DNA of 64,000 nucleotides from Arthrobacter yangruifuii (GTDB lineage Bacteria; Actinomycetota; Actinomycetes; Actinomycetales; Micrococcaceae), in assembly GCF_009192775.1 (NCBI RefSeq), contig NZ_VTFX01000001.1, positions 620,001 through 684,000 on the forward strand, given 5' to 3'. Position numbers and translations under genes: made by a program. The notes under the pieces are model-generated. The model had not been told where the DNA came from. It worked only from the letters and a program-made list of their open reading frames with translations, and did no database searches. Shown here piece by piece: positions 51,065 to 61,387 of this stretch; within the stretch, counting starts at the first letter, position 1, and the number at the start of each line of letters is the position of its first letter.

Positions 51065-51595
51065 ATGGAAGAGACCGTTTATGACGCCATAACGGCCGTG
51101 CTGATGCTCGGCGGCGCGTTGATGTCCCTGGCCGCGGCCATCGGCCTGATGAGGTTCCCGGACCTGCTGAGCCGCATGCATGCAGCCACTAAACCCCAGG
51201 TGCTCGGGCTGCTGCTGTTCCTGCTGGCGCTGGCCGTGGAATTCCGCAGCTGGAAGCTGCTGCCGGTCCTGGCCGTGGTGTGGATCTTCATGCTCCTGAC
51301 CGCGCCCGTCTCCGCGCACATGGTGGGCCGCGCCGGGTACCGGACCAAGCACCTGCGGCCCGAACTGCTGGTCATCGATGAGCTGGACGACGTCGTCGAG
51401 CGTGCCCAGCGCCTGCTGCGGGAAGCCGAAGAGGAAGTCCTGGAAGACGACGAGGACGATCCGCAGGTGGACGACGATCCGGGGCACACCTACACGGGGG
51501 AGCTCGACGACGATGAGATGCTGCGCAGCCGCGGAACCGCAGCCGGCGGGTTAAACAGCAACGCCCAGCGCCCGGGACAAAATCCCGAGGGCTGA
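51065..51595 (+). CDS. mrpG: Na+/H+ antiporter subunit G
   Basis: 176 aa from ATG 51065, four bases after mrpF. Three helices in the first ~100 residues; AAAIGLMRFPDLLSRMHAATKPQVLG is the MrpG signature, read in pieces. The C-terminal ~75 residues are strongly acidic and cytoplasmic, longer than in Bacillus. Last gene of mrp(AB)CDEFG; the complex exchanges cytoplasmic Na+ for H+ and supports growth at high pH or salt. Confidence 0.94.
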   Translation: MEETVYDAITAVLMLGGALMSLAAAIGLMRFPDLLSRMHAATKPQVLGLLLFLLALAVEFRSWKLLPVLAVVWIFMLLTAPVSAHMVGRAGYRTKHLRPELLVIDELDDVVERAQRLLREAEEEVLEDDEDDPQVDDDPGHTYTGELDDDEMLRSRGTAAGGLNSNAQRPGQNPEG

Positions 51596-51629
51596 GCGCA
51601 GCTTCTCCGCCCGGGGCGGAAGATGCGGT

Positions 51630-51893
51630 CTAGACGATTTCCGGCGTCTTCTGGTAACGCTGGATGGCCCGCTGCGTGCCGCGGTTCGTGAGGACGCGGA
51701 TCACCGAACTGACAGCGCCGGAGACCACGGCGAAAACCACTGCGGAGCGCAGGCTGTTTTCCAGGCTGCCCTCGGCATCCTTGGGCGGCTCGTTGCCGGT
51801 GGCCTTGGTCCAGATGAAGTCAATCACCTTGGCGGCGACGATACCGGAGAGGATGCTCGCTCCGGTTCCAAGCAGTTTGAGGATCAGGTTCAT
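51630..51893 (-). CDS. DUF4235 membrane protein
   Basis: 87 aa from ATG 51893 after AGGAG. Two hydrophobic helices: LGTGASILSGIVAAKVIDFIW and SAVVFAVVSGAVSSVIRVL, the usual pattern of DUF4235, a small actinobacterial membrane family of unknown role. Convergent with mrpG across 34 bases. Confidence 0.85.
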   Translation of the reverse strand: MNLILKLLGTGASILSGIVAAKVIDFIWTKATGNEPPKDAEGSLENSLRSAVVFAVVSGAVSSVIRVLTNRGTQRAIQRYQKTPEIV

Positions 51894-51989
51894 GAATACT
51901 CCTAGCTTCGGGCGTTTTTCCTAACCCTACGGTACCCGTCTGCCCGTGACCGGATCGGGGCGCGTGTGTAGAGTGGAACCGCAAACATA

Positions 51990-52104
51990 CGACAGGGGAG
52001 CGCCGTCCCGCATCAGGTCCTTCGGACCGCGGAGATGAGGCGCTGAGAGTGCGGATCTCCGCAGACCCTCGAACCTGATCCGGTTAGTACCGGCGAAGGG
52101 AGTC
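51990..52104 (+). promoter_or_regulatory. TPP riboswitch (THI element)
   Basis: The conserved blocks are all present in order: CAGGGGAGC at 51993-52001, CTGAGAGTGCGG in the middle, then ACCCTCGAACCTGAT, CCGGTTAGTACCGG and CGAAGGGAG at the end (to 52102). Thiamine pyrophosphate binding should lower expression of the ykoE-D-C genes that begin 109 bases downstream. Confidence 0.96.
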
Positions 52105-52131
52105 GAGATCTCAGGGAAGTGCACCCGCGGG

Positions 52132-52145
52132 CCGGCAGCTGCCGG
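52132..52145 (+). other. Palindromic hairpin after the TPP riboswitch
   Basis: CCGGCAGCTGCCGG is a perfect palindrome with GGG/CCC flanks, 30 bases past the riboswitch. It may be part of the expression platform. No T run follows. Confidence 0.5.
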
Positions 52146-52190
52146 GCCCAGGGGAAACCACCGGTTCGCCGGGGGCTGCATTGCCCTCCC

Positions 52191-52206
52191 CTCCTGATAT
52201 CAGGAG
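52191..52206 (+). promoter_or_regulatory. Hairpin over the ykoE ribosome-binding site
   Basis: CTCCTGATATCAGGAG is a perfect palindrome; its right arm is the Shine-Dalgarno AGGAGG (52202-52207) six bases before ATG 52213. CTCCT can hide AGGAG in the mRNA, so translation could be controlled when the riboswitch changes fold. Confidence 0.6.
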
Positions 52207-52212
52207 GACATC

Positions 52213-52830
52213 ATGAAAGATCTTTCCGCAGCACCCCGCCGATCCCGGCCCGCAGCCTCCGGGCGCACCTGGCGGGTGGTGGATATTGTGGTTGCTTCCG
52301 TTCTGGCGGTGGCCGTTGGCGTCATCTTCTGGGCCTGGGGCCTGGGCTACGCCGGAATCAGTGCGCTGACCTCGGCCTTTCCGCCGCTGGCGGGTCTGTA
52401 TGCGGGCGGCTGGCTGATTGCCGGAGTGCTGGGCGGGCTCATCATCCGCAGGCCGGGAGCCGCCCTCTACTGCGAAATGCTTGCCGCTGCCGTCTCGGGA
52501 GTGCTGGGCACCCAGTTTGGCCTGACCGTCCTGCTTTCCGGATTCCTGCAGGGTCTCGGTGCCGAGCTGGTGTTCCTGCTGTTCCTGTACCGCAGGTTCT
52601 CCCTTCCCGTGGCACTGCTGGCCGGGATGCTGTCCGGAGTGTTCCTCGGACTGAGCGAGAACGTGCTGTACAACGTGGAATGGGCGGCACAGTGGAAGCT
52701 GCTGTACGTCCTGCTCACCGCGGTCTCGGGTGCGCTGCTCGCCGGCGGGCTGTCCTGGCTGGCGGCCCGCGCCCTGGCCCGGACGGGCGCCCTGGCGCCG
52801 TTCGCCTCGGGCCGGACAGGAACGGCGTAA
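52213..52830 (+). CDS. ykoE: ECF transporter S component, YkoE-type (thiamin precursor)
   Basis: 205 aa from ATG 52213 behind AGGAGG. About six hydrophobic helices; WGLGYAGISALTSAFPPLAGLYAGGWLIAG and EMLAAAVSGVLGTQFGLTVLLSGFLQGLGAELVFL are the YkoE substrate-binding segments, read in pieces. Binds a thiamin precursor or thiamin itself at the membrane and works with the ATPase and EcfT-like subunits that follow. The TPP riboswitch upstream supports the thiamin assignment. ykoF, the precursor-binding soluble partner of Bacillus, is absent. Confidence 0.92.
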   Translation: MKDLSAAPRRSRPAASGRTWRVVDIVVASVLAVAVGVIFWAWGLGYAGISALTSAFPPLAGLYAGGWLIAGVLGGLIIRRPGAALYCEMLAAAVSGVLGTQFGLTVLLSGFLQGLGAELVFLLFLYRRFSLPVALLAGMLSGVFLGLSENVLYNVEWAAQWKLLYVLLTAVSGALLAGGLSWLAARALARTGALAPFASGRTGTA

Positions 52831-52832
52831 CG

Positions 52833-54473
52833 GTGCTGTTCGGCAGGAAGCGCCAAGGGCACACGTCCGGCCACACACCCGCGGCCGTTTCGGTGCGGCC
52901 CGGCGGCGCCGTTGAACCGGAAGCCGGCTCCCGGGTCCGGTCCCGCCCGGCGGCAGTGACTGCCCGCGGCTGGGGCTGGCGGCACGGAGGCAGGTCCGCG
53001 CAGGCGGTGTCCGGAGTGGACCTGACGGTTTCCCCCGGGGAGCGTGTGCTGCTGCTGGGCGCCTCAGGCGCCGGAAAGTCCACGTTCCTGCATGCCCTGG
53101 CCGGCGTGCTGGGTCCTGACACCGGAGGGGAGGAGCAGGGCAGCCTGACCCTGGACGGCAACCATCCCTCGGATCCGGCCGCCCGGGGCAGGACCGGGCT
53201 GGTTCTGCAGGATCCGGAGTCCCAGACGGTCCTGTCCCGGGTAGGGGACGAAGTGGCGTTCGGCGCGGAGAACCTCGCCGTCCCGGCCGCGGAAATCTGG
53301 CCCCGCGTGCACGCAGCCCTGGCCGACGTCGGGCTCCGGGTTCCGCTGGACCGCTCCACCTCCGCACTCTCCGGGGGACAGAAGCAGCGCCTGGCCCTGG
53401 CCTCCGTGATGGCCATGGAACCGGGCCTGCTGCTGCTTGATGAACCGACGGCCAACCTGGACCCGGACGGGGTGGGCGATGTCCGGGACGCCGTCACCCG
53501 GGTGCTCAACCGCACCGGGGCAACCCTCATTGTGGTTGAACACCGCGTGGACGTCTGGGCAGGCATTGTGGACCGGGTGGTGGTGCTTGCCTCCGAAGGC
53601 GGGGTGCTTGCCGACGGCACGCCGGAACAGGTGCTGGGCAGTCCGGAGCACCGGCACACCCTGGCCGACGCCGGCGTCTGGCTTCCCGGCACCACCCCGG
53701 CCATCCCGGGCGGTGCCTGGACCCCGCCCGCCGCAGGACCCTGCCTGCTTCAGGCCCGCGGGCTCGCCGTGGCCCGTTCGGTCCGCGGCCCCGCCGTGCT
53801 GTCCGGCGCGGACCTGACCCTGGACGCCGGAACCGCCGTCGGCATCACGGGACCCAACGGTGCCGGCAAATCCACCCTGGCCCTGACCCTGGGCGGACTG
53901 CTCCGGCCGCGGAACGGCACCCTGGCCGCGGCCCCTGCGCTGGCCGGAACCGCCCGCCCGGAACCCGGCCGCTGGACCTCGGCGCAGCTCGTGGGGCGCA
54001 TCGGTACCGTCTTCCAGGAACCCGAACACCAATTCCTGACCAATACCGTACGGGACGAACTCGCGTTCGGCCCCCGGCGGCTGGGGCGGCACACCGAGGG
54101 GCAGGTGCTGGCCCGGGTGCAGCTCCTGGCTGAGCGGCTCCGGCTGGACGGCCTGCTCGAGGCCAACCCCTTCACCCTCTCCGGCGGGGAGAAACGGCGG
54201 CTGTCCGTGGCCACCATGCTCGCCACGGAACCGGCCATCCTGCTGCTGGATGAACCGACCTTCGGGCAGGACGCCCGGACCTGGGCGGAACTTGTGGCAC
54301 TGCTGCGGGAGCAGCTGGACGAGGGACGCTGCATGGTGTCCGTAACGCACGATGCGGAGTTTATTGAAGCGCTCGGCTCCCGGAACCTCAGGGCGGCGGA
54401 TGGAGTGCTGGCTGCCGGTGTTCCCTCCGGGGTCCTGGATACGGGTACAGATGAAGCCCGGAGGCAGCAGTGA
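52833..54473 (+). CDS. ykoD: ECF transporter ATPase, tandem domains (YkoD-type)
   Basis: 546 aa from GTG 52833, two bases after the ykoE stop; the ribosome site is weak. Two complete ABC domains: first Walker A GASGAGKST at 76-84 with LSGGQKQRLALASVMA and LLLLDEPTANLDPDG; second Walker A GPNGAGKST at 340-348 with LSGGEKRRLSVATML and LLLDEPTFGQD. The Q-loops read DPESQTVL and EPEHQFLT, the standard ECF ATPase form. Two domains in one chain replace EcfA1/EcfA2. Its stop overlaps ykoC (GTGA). Confidence 0.93.
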   Translation: MLFGRKRQGHTSGHTPAAVSVRPGGAVEPEAGSRVRSRPAAVTARGWGWRHGGRSAQAVSGVDLTVSPGERVLLLGASGAGKSTFLHALAGVLGPDTGGEEQGSLTLDGNHPSDPAARGRTGLVLQDPESQTVLSRVGDEVAFGAENLAVPAAEIWPRVHAALADVGLRVPLDRSTSALSGGQKQRLALASVMAMEPGLLLLDEPTANLDPDGVGDVRDAVTRVLNRTGATLIVVEHRVDVWAGIVDRVVVLASEGGVLADGTPEQVLGSPEHRHTLADAGVWLPGTTPAIPGGAWTPPAAGPCLLQARGLAVARSVRGPAVLSGADLTLDAGTAVGITGPNGAGKSTLALTLGGLLRPRNGTLAAAPALAGTARPEPGRWTSAQLVGRIGTVFQEPEHQFLTNTVRDELAFGPRRLGRHTEGQVLARVQLLAERLRLDGLLEANPFTLSGGEKRRLSVATMLATEPAILLLDEPTFGQDARTWAELVALLREQLDEGRCMVSVTHDAEFIEALGSRNLRAADGVLAAGVPSGVLDTGTDEARRQQ

Positions 54474-55273
54474 GCGCCGCCGATGCCGGGGCGCCGGCCC
54501 GTCCCGCCGGAACCTTCCTCGCCCGTGCCAACCCGCTGTCCAAACTCACATCGGCGGTGCTCCTGACCCTGGCGGTGCTGATCACCGTGGACTGGGTGAG
54601 CGCCGTCGTCGTCCTCACCGCCGAACTGGCCCTGCTGCCGCTGCTGCACATCAAGGTGTCCACACTGGTGCGCCGGATCTGGCCGCTGCTGGCCGCGGCG
54701 CTGATTGGCGCGTGGGGCACCGCGCTGCTGGCCGAGAAGACGGGGACGGTGCTGTGGGAAGCCGGTCCGCTGCTGTTTACCTCCGGGTCCGTGGCCGCCG
54801 GCATCGCCATCGGGCTGCGCGGCCTGGCGATCGCGCTGCCCGGAATCTACCTGTTGACCAGCACCGACCCCACGGACCTGGCGGATGCCCTGGCGCAGAA
54901 GCTGCGGCTGCCGCACCGGTTTGTCCTGGGGGCGCTGGCGGGCATGCGGCTGGTGGGCCTGCTGGTGGAGGAATGGCGCACCATCGGGTTGGCGCGGCAT
55001 GCCCGCGGTGCAGGTCCCGACGCCGGGGGAGCGGCCCGCCTGAAGGGTTTCGCCGGGCAGTCCCTGGCGCTGCTGGTGCAGGCCATCCGCCGGGCCACCC
55101 GCCTCGCAACGGCTATGGAAGCACGCGGCTTCGGGGCGGCGGACCGGACCTGGGCCCGAACCTCGACGTTCAGCAGCGTTGACGGCTTCGTGTTCGCCGC
55201 GGGGGTGGCCGTGTCCGCGGCGGCCGTCACGGCAGCCGTGGCGGCCGGAACGTTCAACTTCATCCTGGCCTAG
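54470..55273 (+). CDS. ykoC: ECF transporter transmembrane T component (YkoC-type)
   Basis: 267 aa from GTG 54470 overlapping the ATPase stop. About five hydrophobic helices, and two coupling-helix motifs typical of EcfT: LARHARGAG around residue 180 and MEARGFGAADRT near 215, each with the Ala-Arg-Gly core that docks on the ATPase. Third gene of ykoE-D-C under the TPP riboswitch; the complete set imports a thiamin-related compound with ATP. Confidence 0.93.
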   Translation: MSAADAGAPARPAGTFLARANPLSKLTSAVLLTLAVLITVDWVSAVVVLTAELALLPLLHIKVSTLVRRIWPLLAAALIGAWGTALLAEKTGTVLWEAGPLLFTSGSVAAGIAIGLRGLAIALPGIYLLTSTDPTDLADALAQKLRLPHRFVLGALAGMRLVGLLVEEWRTIGLARHARGAGPDAGGAARLKGFAGQSLALLVQAIRRATRLATAMEARGFGAADRTWARTSTFSSVDGFVFAAGVAVSAAAVTAAVAAGTFNFILA

Positions 55274-55323
55274 GAATCCTGGCCTAGGGTCCCTGCCCGG
55301 CGGGTCCGGCCGGGCCGGGACGG

Positions 55324-56211
55324 TCAGAGGGCCGTGTCCGCCAGCCCGGCCAGTTCGGCGTTCAGGTCAGCCGAGAATGCCAGCTCCCGGCCGTCGATGG
55401 AGCGCACCGGCACCAGCAGCCGGATACTGGAGGCCAGCCAGACGCCGTCGGCAGCGAACAGGTCCTCGGGCACCAGCGGCCCGTATCCCAGCTCCCAGCC
55501 GGCGGCCTCGGCGGCCCGGAACAGGGCATCCTGCGTGGTTCCGGCGAGGATGCCGCTTTTGCGTTCCGGGGTGACCAGGGTGCGGACGCCGCCGCGTTCG
55601 CGGGCGAGCACCACGGTCGACGTGGGTCCCTCCAGCACCTTGCCGTCCGATGAGGTGAAAATCGCGTCGTCTGCCCCGTTCTGCCGCGCATAACGCAGGG
55701 CCGCCATGTTCACGGCGTAGGACAGCGTCTTGGCGCCCAGCAGCAGCCAGGGCGCGCGGGCGGCAGCCAGGCTGTCATAACCGCGGTCCAGGAGCAGGAC
55801 CTTGATGCCCTTGGTGCGCTGATCTGCGGCATCGGCGGCCGCGGTCACCTGCACCCACGCGGTGGGTGCTGCGGCCCCCTCGACGCCGCGGGTCACCACG
55901 AGTTTTACTGCGGCCCGGCCGCCGGGGACGGCGCCGTGGTCCCCGGCGTCCGCGTGCAGGCGGAGCGCGGTGGCGATGGCGCGTTCCCAGGAGGCACGCG
56001 GGGGAATGTCCAGTTCAAGCTGCTGCGCCGAGGACGCCAGCCGGTCCAGATGGGCATGGGGCTTGCGCGGCACCGAGTCCACGGCCAGCAGGGATTCGAA
56101 GATGCCGTCTCCGCGGGTCACGCCCAGGTCATTGATCATCAGCTGGGGCACACCGGCGTCGGCCGGCCGCCCGTCGGGAAAGGCGGTATCCAGGAAAACC
56201 AGAACAGTCAT
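55324..56211 (-). CDS. pabC: Aminodeoxychorismate lyase-like class IV PLP enzyme
   Basis: 295 aa from ATG 56211; TAGTCT ends six bases before it (minus strand) with no ribosome site, so leaderless. INDLGVTRGDGIFESLLAVD is the class IV start, K161 in GAKTLSYAVNMAALRYA is the PLP lysine, and EGPTSTVVL with GTTQDALFRAAE are the cofactor-phosphate loops. Family members are PabC and branched-chain or D-amino-acid aminotransferases. Length fits PabC (4-aminobenzoate for folate). No other folate gene adjacent, so the name is provisional. Confidence 0.72.
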   Translation of the reverse strand: MTVLVFLDTAFPDGRPADAGVPQLMINDLGVTRGDGIFESLLAVDSVPRKPHAHLDRLASSAQQLELDIPPRASWERAIATALRLHADAGDHGAVPGGRAAVKLVVTRGVEGAAAPTAWVQVTAAADAADQRTKGIKVLLLDRGYDSLAAARAPWLLLGAKTLSYAVNMAALRYARQNGADDAIFTSSDGKVLEGPTSTVVLARERGGVRTLVTPERKSGILAGTTQDALFRAAEAAGWELGYGPLVPEDLFAADGVWLASSIRLLVPVRSIDGRELAFSADLNAELAGLADTAL

Positions 56212-56295
56212 GGCTTCAGACTAGCCTCGACGGGCACGGCATCGGCGGCGGGACAGATAGGCTGTCTGAAGGGCGGCGCGATGAGGAGTGCGGGT

Positions 56296-57771
56296 GTGTG
56301 GTGGTCTCTGACCGGTTTTGACTTTACCGGGTGGGTAGCGGCGGTGCTGACCGTCGTGGACTACGCGATCCGGATCATCGCCCTGGGCGTGGTGCCCGGC
56401 AACCGCCGTCCCACGACGGCCATGGCCTGGCTGTTGTGTATTTTCTTCCTGCCGATTCCGGGGATCATCCTCTTTTCACTCTTCGGCAACCACCGGTTGT
56501 CCGAGCACCGGGTGAGCCGGCAGGCGGAAATCAGCCGTCTTGTCCGCGAAAACACCAATGAGCTGGAAGCCGAAGACACCAACTACGGCGGTCCGGAGTG
56601 GGTGCTTAACGCGGCGGAACTCAACCGGCGGCTTGGGTCCTTCCCCACACTGGACGGCAACAAGGTGGAGCTGCAGCGGGACTACGCCGAGTCCATTGCC
56701 GAAATGACCGAGGCGGTGAGAACCGCCAAGCGTTATGTGCACGTGGAGTTCTACATCATCGGATATGACGCCGTCACCCGGGATTTCTTCCGCGCCCTGA
56801 CCAACGCCGCCGAGCGCGGCGTCACCGTCCGGCTGCTGTTTGACCACATCGGCACCATCCGGATTCCCGGTTACCGCAAGCTCCTGCGGGAACTGCGCGG
56901 CAGCCATATCCAGTGGCGGCGGATGCTGCCCGTTGAGCCGTTCCGCGGGCACTGGCGCCGTCCGGACCTGCGCAATCACCGCAAAATCCTGGTAGTGGAC
57001 GGCGCAGTGGCTTTCACCGGCTCCCAGAACCTCGTGGAACCGGCCTACAACAAGCGCCGCAACCACCGCTCCGGCCGCAAATGGGTCGAGCTGATGGCCC
57101 GGGTGGAGGGCCCGGTGGTGGATGAACTCAGCGTGGTATTTGCCACCGACTGGAACGCCGAGACGGACGAGAACCTGGAACGGGAACTGAGCCTGTATGA
57201 CTGGTCCTATGATCCCGGCAACGTCACCTGCCAAGTGGTGCCCAGCGGACCCGGATTCAGCACCGAAAACAACCTGCGGCTCTTCGCCTCCCTCATCTAC
57301 TCCGCCAGTGACCGCATCTCCATCACCAGCCCGTACTTCGTTCCCGATGACACGCTGCTGTACGCGGTGACGACGGCGGCGCAGCGCGGCGTGGCAGTGG
57401 AACTGTTCGTCTCGGAAAAGGGAGACCAGTTCCTCGTGGACCATGCGCAGCGCTCCTACTATGAGGCGCTGCTGCGAGCCGGGGTCCGGATCTACCAATA
57501 CCCCAAACCGCTGGTGCTGCATGCCAAACACTTCACCATCGACAACGAGGTGGCGGTGCTGGGTTCGAGCAACATGGATATGCGTTCCTTCTCGCTGAAC
57601 CTGGAGGTGTCGGTGATGATGTTCGACGGCACCATCGTGGAGCAGATGCGCCGCGTCGAGGACACCTACCGTTCCCTGTCGAAGGAACTGATCCTGGACA
57701 ACTGGGTGGGCCGGCCGGTCTGGCAGCGGTACATCGACAATGTGGCCCGGCTGACGGCCACGCTGCAGTAG
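56296..57771 (+). CDS. cls: Cardiolipin synthase
   Basis: 491 aa if it starts at GTG 56296, with GAGGAG seven bases ahead; ATG 56281 would add five residues. Two N-terminal helices (TGWVAAVLTVVDYAIRIIAL and AMAWLLCIFFLPIPGIIL), then two phospholipase-D HKD motifs: HRKILVVD with GSQN, and HAKHFTID with GSSN. The family makes cardiolipin from two phosphatidylglycerols, or from CDP-diacylglycerol in some actinobacteria. Convergent with the kinase-like gene across 33 bases. Confidence 0.93.
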   Translation: MWWSLTGFDFTGWVAAVLTVVDYAIRIIALGVVPGNRRPTTAMAWLLCIFFLPIPGIILFSLFGNHRLSEHRVSRQAEISRLVRENTNELEAEDTNYGGPEWVLNAAELNRRLGSFPTLDGNKVELQRDYAESIAEMTEAVRTAKRYVHVEFYIIGYDAVTRDFFRALTNAAERGVTVRLLFDHIGTIRIPGYRKLLRELRGSHIQWRRMLPVEPFRGHWRRPDLRNHRKILVVDGAVAFTGSQNLVEPAYNKRRNHRSGRKWVELMARVEGPVVDELSVVFATDWNAETDENLERELSLYDWSYDPGNVTCQVVPSGPGFSTENNLRLFASLIYSASDRISITSPYFVPDDTLLYAVTTAAQRGVAVELFVSEKGDQFLVDHAQRSYYEALLRAGVRIYQYPKPLVLHAKHFTIDNEVAVLGSSNMDMRSFSLNLEVSVMMFDGTIVEQMRRVEDTYRSLSKELILDNWVGRPVWQRYIDNVARLTATLQ

Positions 57772-57804
57772 GCTCTGTACCCGGTTCCGGACGCCCCGCC
57801 GCCG

Positions 57805-58392
57805 CTATTGCCGCTGCTGCGTTTCCCGCCGCAGCCGGGCCAGGACCGCGTCCAGCGCCGCCTGGGCGTCGCCCCCCGGGCCCACGAGCCGGACGGTGAG
57901 GTCCGCCGCGGCAGCGGCGTCGTCGTCGGCCGCCCACCGGCGTTCCTGCGCCGCCCACCGCTCCCAGTGCGGCGCGTAGGTGCCGCCGTCGCGGTCCAGT
58001 GCGCAGCGGCGCCGGACGTTTTCCTCGCCCGCCACCCATACCGTGGCGTCCAGCAGCGGCCGCGCGGCCCGGTGGGTGGCACCGACGCCTTCGAAGACCA
58101 CGACGTCGGCGGGGTCGGTGGTGTGCAGGGAACCGCTGCGGCCGGCGGTCCAGTCCCAGGCCCGCCACCGCGCCGGGCGTCCTGCGGCCAGGGGGCGCAG
58201 GACCCGCTCGCGGTAGCAGGTCATTCCGGATTCCAGCCCGTCCCAGCCGGGATAGACGTCCTCCAAGTGGAACAGCCGCACAGTGCCATAGCGGGACATT
58301 GCCGCGGCAATTCCTGAAGCCAGGGTGGTTTTCCCTGCACCGGAGAAGCCGTCCACTGCAATCAGCAGGGGCGCCCCGGGCTCAGCAGCCAT
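57805..58392 (-). CDS. P-loop uridine-kinase-like protein
   Basis: 195 aa from ATG 58392; a GTG at 58440 would add 16 residues and has no better ribosome site. Walker A GFSGAGKTT at 15-23 is followed by FHLEDVYPGWDGLE, the uridine kinase/phosphoribulokinase-like metal and substrate segment, and VVVFEGVGATHRAARPLLDATVWV near residue 105. Catalytic lid Arg residues (GEENVRRRCALDRDGG) are present. Probably phosphorylates a nucleoside or sugar; no specific substrate can be named. Lies close after the methyltransferase gene, likely one operon. Confidence 0.8.
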   Translation of the reverse strand: MAAEPGAPLLIAVDGFSGAGKTTLASGIAAAMSRYGTVRLFHLEDVYPGWDGLESGMTCYRERVLRPLAAGRPARWRAWDWTAGRSGSLHTTDPADVVVFEGVGATHRAARPLLDATVWVAGEENVRRRCALDRDGGTYAPHWERWAAQERRWAADDDAAAAADLTVRLVGPGGDAQAALDAVLARLRRETQQRQ

Positions 58393-58454
58393 CGCCGCGG
58401 TTGCCTGGGCGCAGGGTGCTGGAGCGGAACATTCTTCCACCCTAGCGAAGATTC

Positions 58455-59258
58455 TCAGACCCTCAGGAGCAGCTCCGCACAGGGGATCAGGAACCAGCCG
58501 TCCGGGGCTGCGGACCACTCCTGCCATCCCGCGGCAAGCCGCTCCAGCTCCTGCCGGTCCGCCAGCCCGCGGTCCAGCGACTGTTCGGCGAAGGCGGAAT
58601 GCAGGATGCGCTCGGACCAGGACCCGGCGAACGCTCTCCGCTCTTCCGGTGTGGCGTAGAGCCAGTTGGAGGAGGAGGGCACGACGTCGGTGAATCCGGC
58701 CTCGAGCGCCCAGCCGAGCAGGTGCCTGCCGGCATCCGGCTCGGCGGAGTTGCCGCGGGCAATCTCCTGGTAGATCCGCATCCATTGAGCCAGCTCCGGG
58801 GTGGGCGGATGCCAGATCATGCCGGAGAAATCCGCGTCACGCACCGCCACCAGTCCGCCCGGCCTGGCAACGCGGCGCATTTCCCGCAGCGCCGCCACCG
58901 GATCCATCAGGTGCTGGAGCACCTGGTGGGCGTGCACCACGTCGAAGGTTTCGTCCGGAAAGTCGAGGTCATAGACGTTGCCGGCAACAAAGGAGGCATT
59001 GTCCAGTCCCCGCGCGGCAGCCCCGGACCGGGCGGAGACAAGGACATCTTCGGAGGAGTCCAGGCCCGTCACGGAACCCGGGGCAACGAGCGCCGCGAAA
59101 CCCGCGGTAATGCTGCCGGGGCCGCAGCCGACGTCGAGCACGCTGGTTCCCGGCGTCAATTCCGGCAGCAGGTATGCGGCACAGTCCTGCGCGGTGCGCA
59201 CGGCATGGGCGTCCACCACGCTGCGGTGATGGCCGTGGGAATAGGTTTCGGAAGCCAT
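58455..59258 (-). CDS. Class I SAM-dependent methyltransferase
   Basis: 267 aa from ATG 59258; TAGGGT ends six bases before it and no ribosome site, so leaderless. SVLDVGCGPGSITAGFAAL contains the AdoMet motif I (DVGCGPG at 42-48), GLDSSED motif II, FDVVHAHQVLQHLMDP motif IV and LVAVRDADFSGMIW motif VI. Closest in look to UbiE/Coq5-like small-molecule methyltransferases. Substrate unknown. Divergent from the dnaK operon, whose HAIR elements begin 77 bases from its start. Confidence 0.88.
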   Translation of the reverse strand: MASETYSHGHHRSVVDAHAVRTAQDCAAYLLPELTPGTSVLDVGCGPGSITAGFAALVAPGSVTGLDSSEDVLVSARSGAAARGLDNASFVAGNVYDLDFPDETFDVVHAHQVLQHLMDPVAALREMRRVARPGGLVAVRDADFSGMIWHPPTPELAQWMRIYQEIARGNSAEPDAGRHLLGWALEAGFTDVVPSSSNWLYATPEERRAFAGSWSERILHSAFAEQSLDRGLADRQELERLAAGWQEWSAAPDGWFLIPCAELLLRV

Positions 59259-59334
59259 GGCAGGACCCTACCTTCCGCCGGCGCGGGGGAGAACGGGAGA
59301 CGGATGCGGCGTGTTGGCAAGTGGTTCGGCCAAA

Positions 59335-59355
59335 GTTGAGCCATGGACGCTCAAG
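59335..59355. promoter_or_regulatory. HAIR element 1 (HspR operator)
   Basis: GTTGAGC, seven bases, GCTCAAG: an inverted repeat matching the HspR-associated inverted repeat CTTGAGT-N7-ACTCAAG with the right spacing. It ends five bases before the dnaK -35. Confidence 0.88.
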
Positions 59356-59359
59356 TTTG

Positions 59360-59385
59360 TTGACAAAGAAATGACGGCGGGTAAA

Positions 59386-59387
<2 letters not shown>
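59360..59387 (+). promoter_or_regulatory. dnaK promoter
   Basis: TTGACA (59360-59365), 16 bases, TAAAGT (59382-59387). A consensus -35 and a four-of-six -10, bracketed by two HAIR elements. Confidence 0.75.
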
Positions 59388-61385
<1,998 letters not shown>

Positions 61386-61387
61386 TC

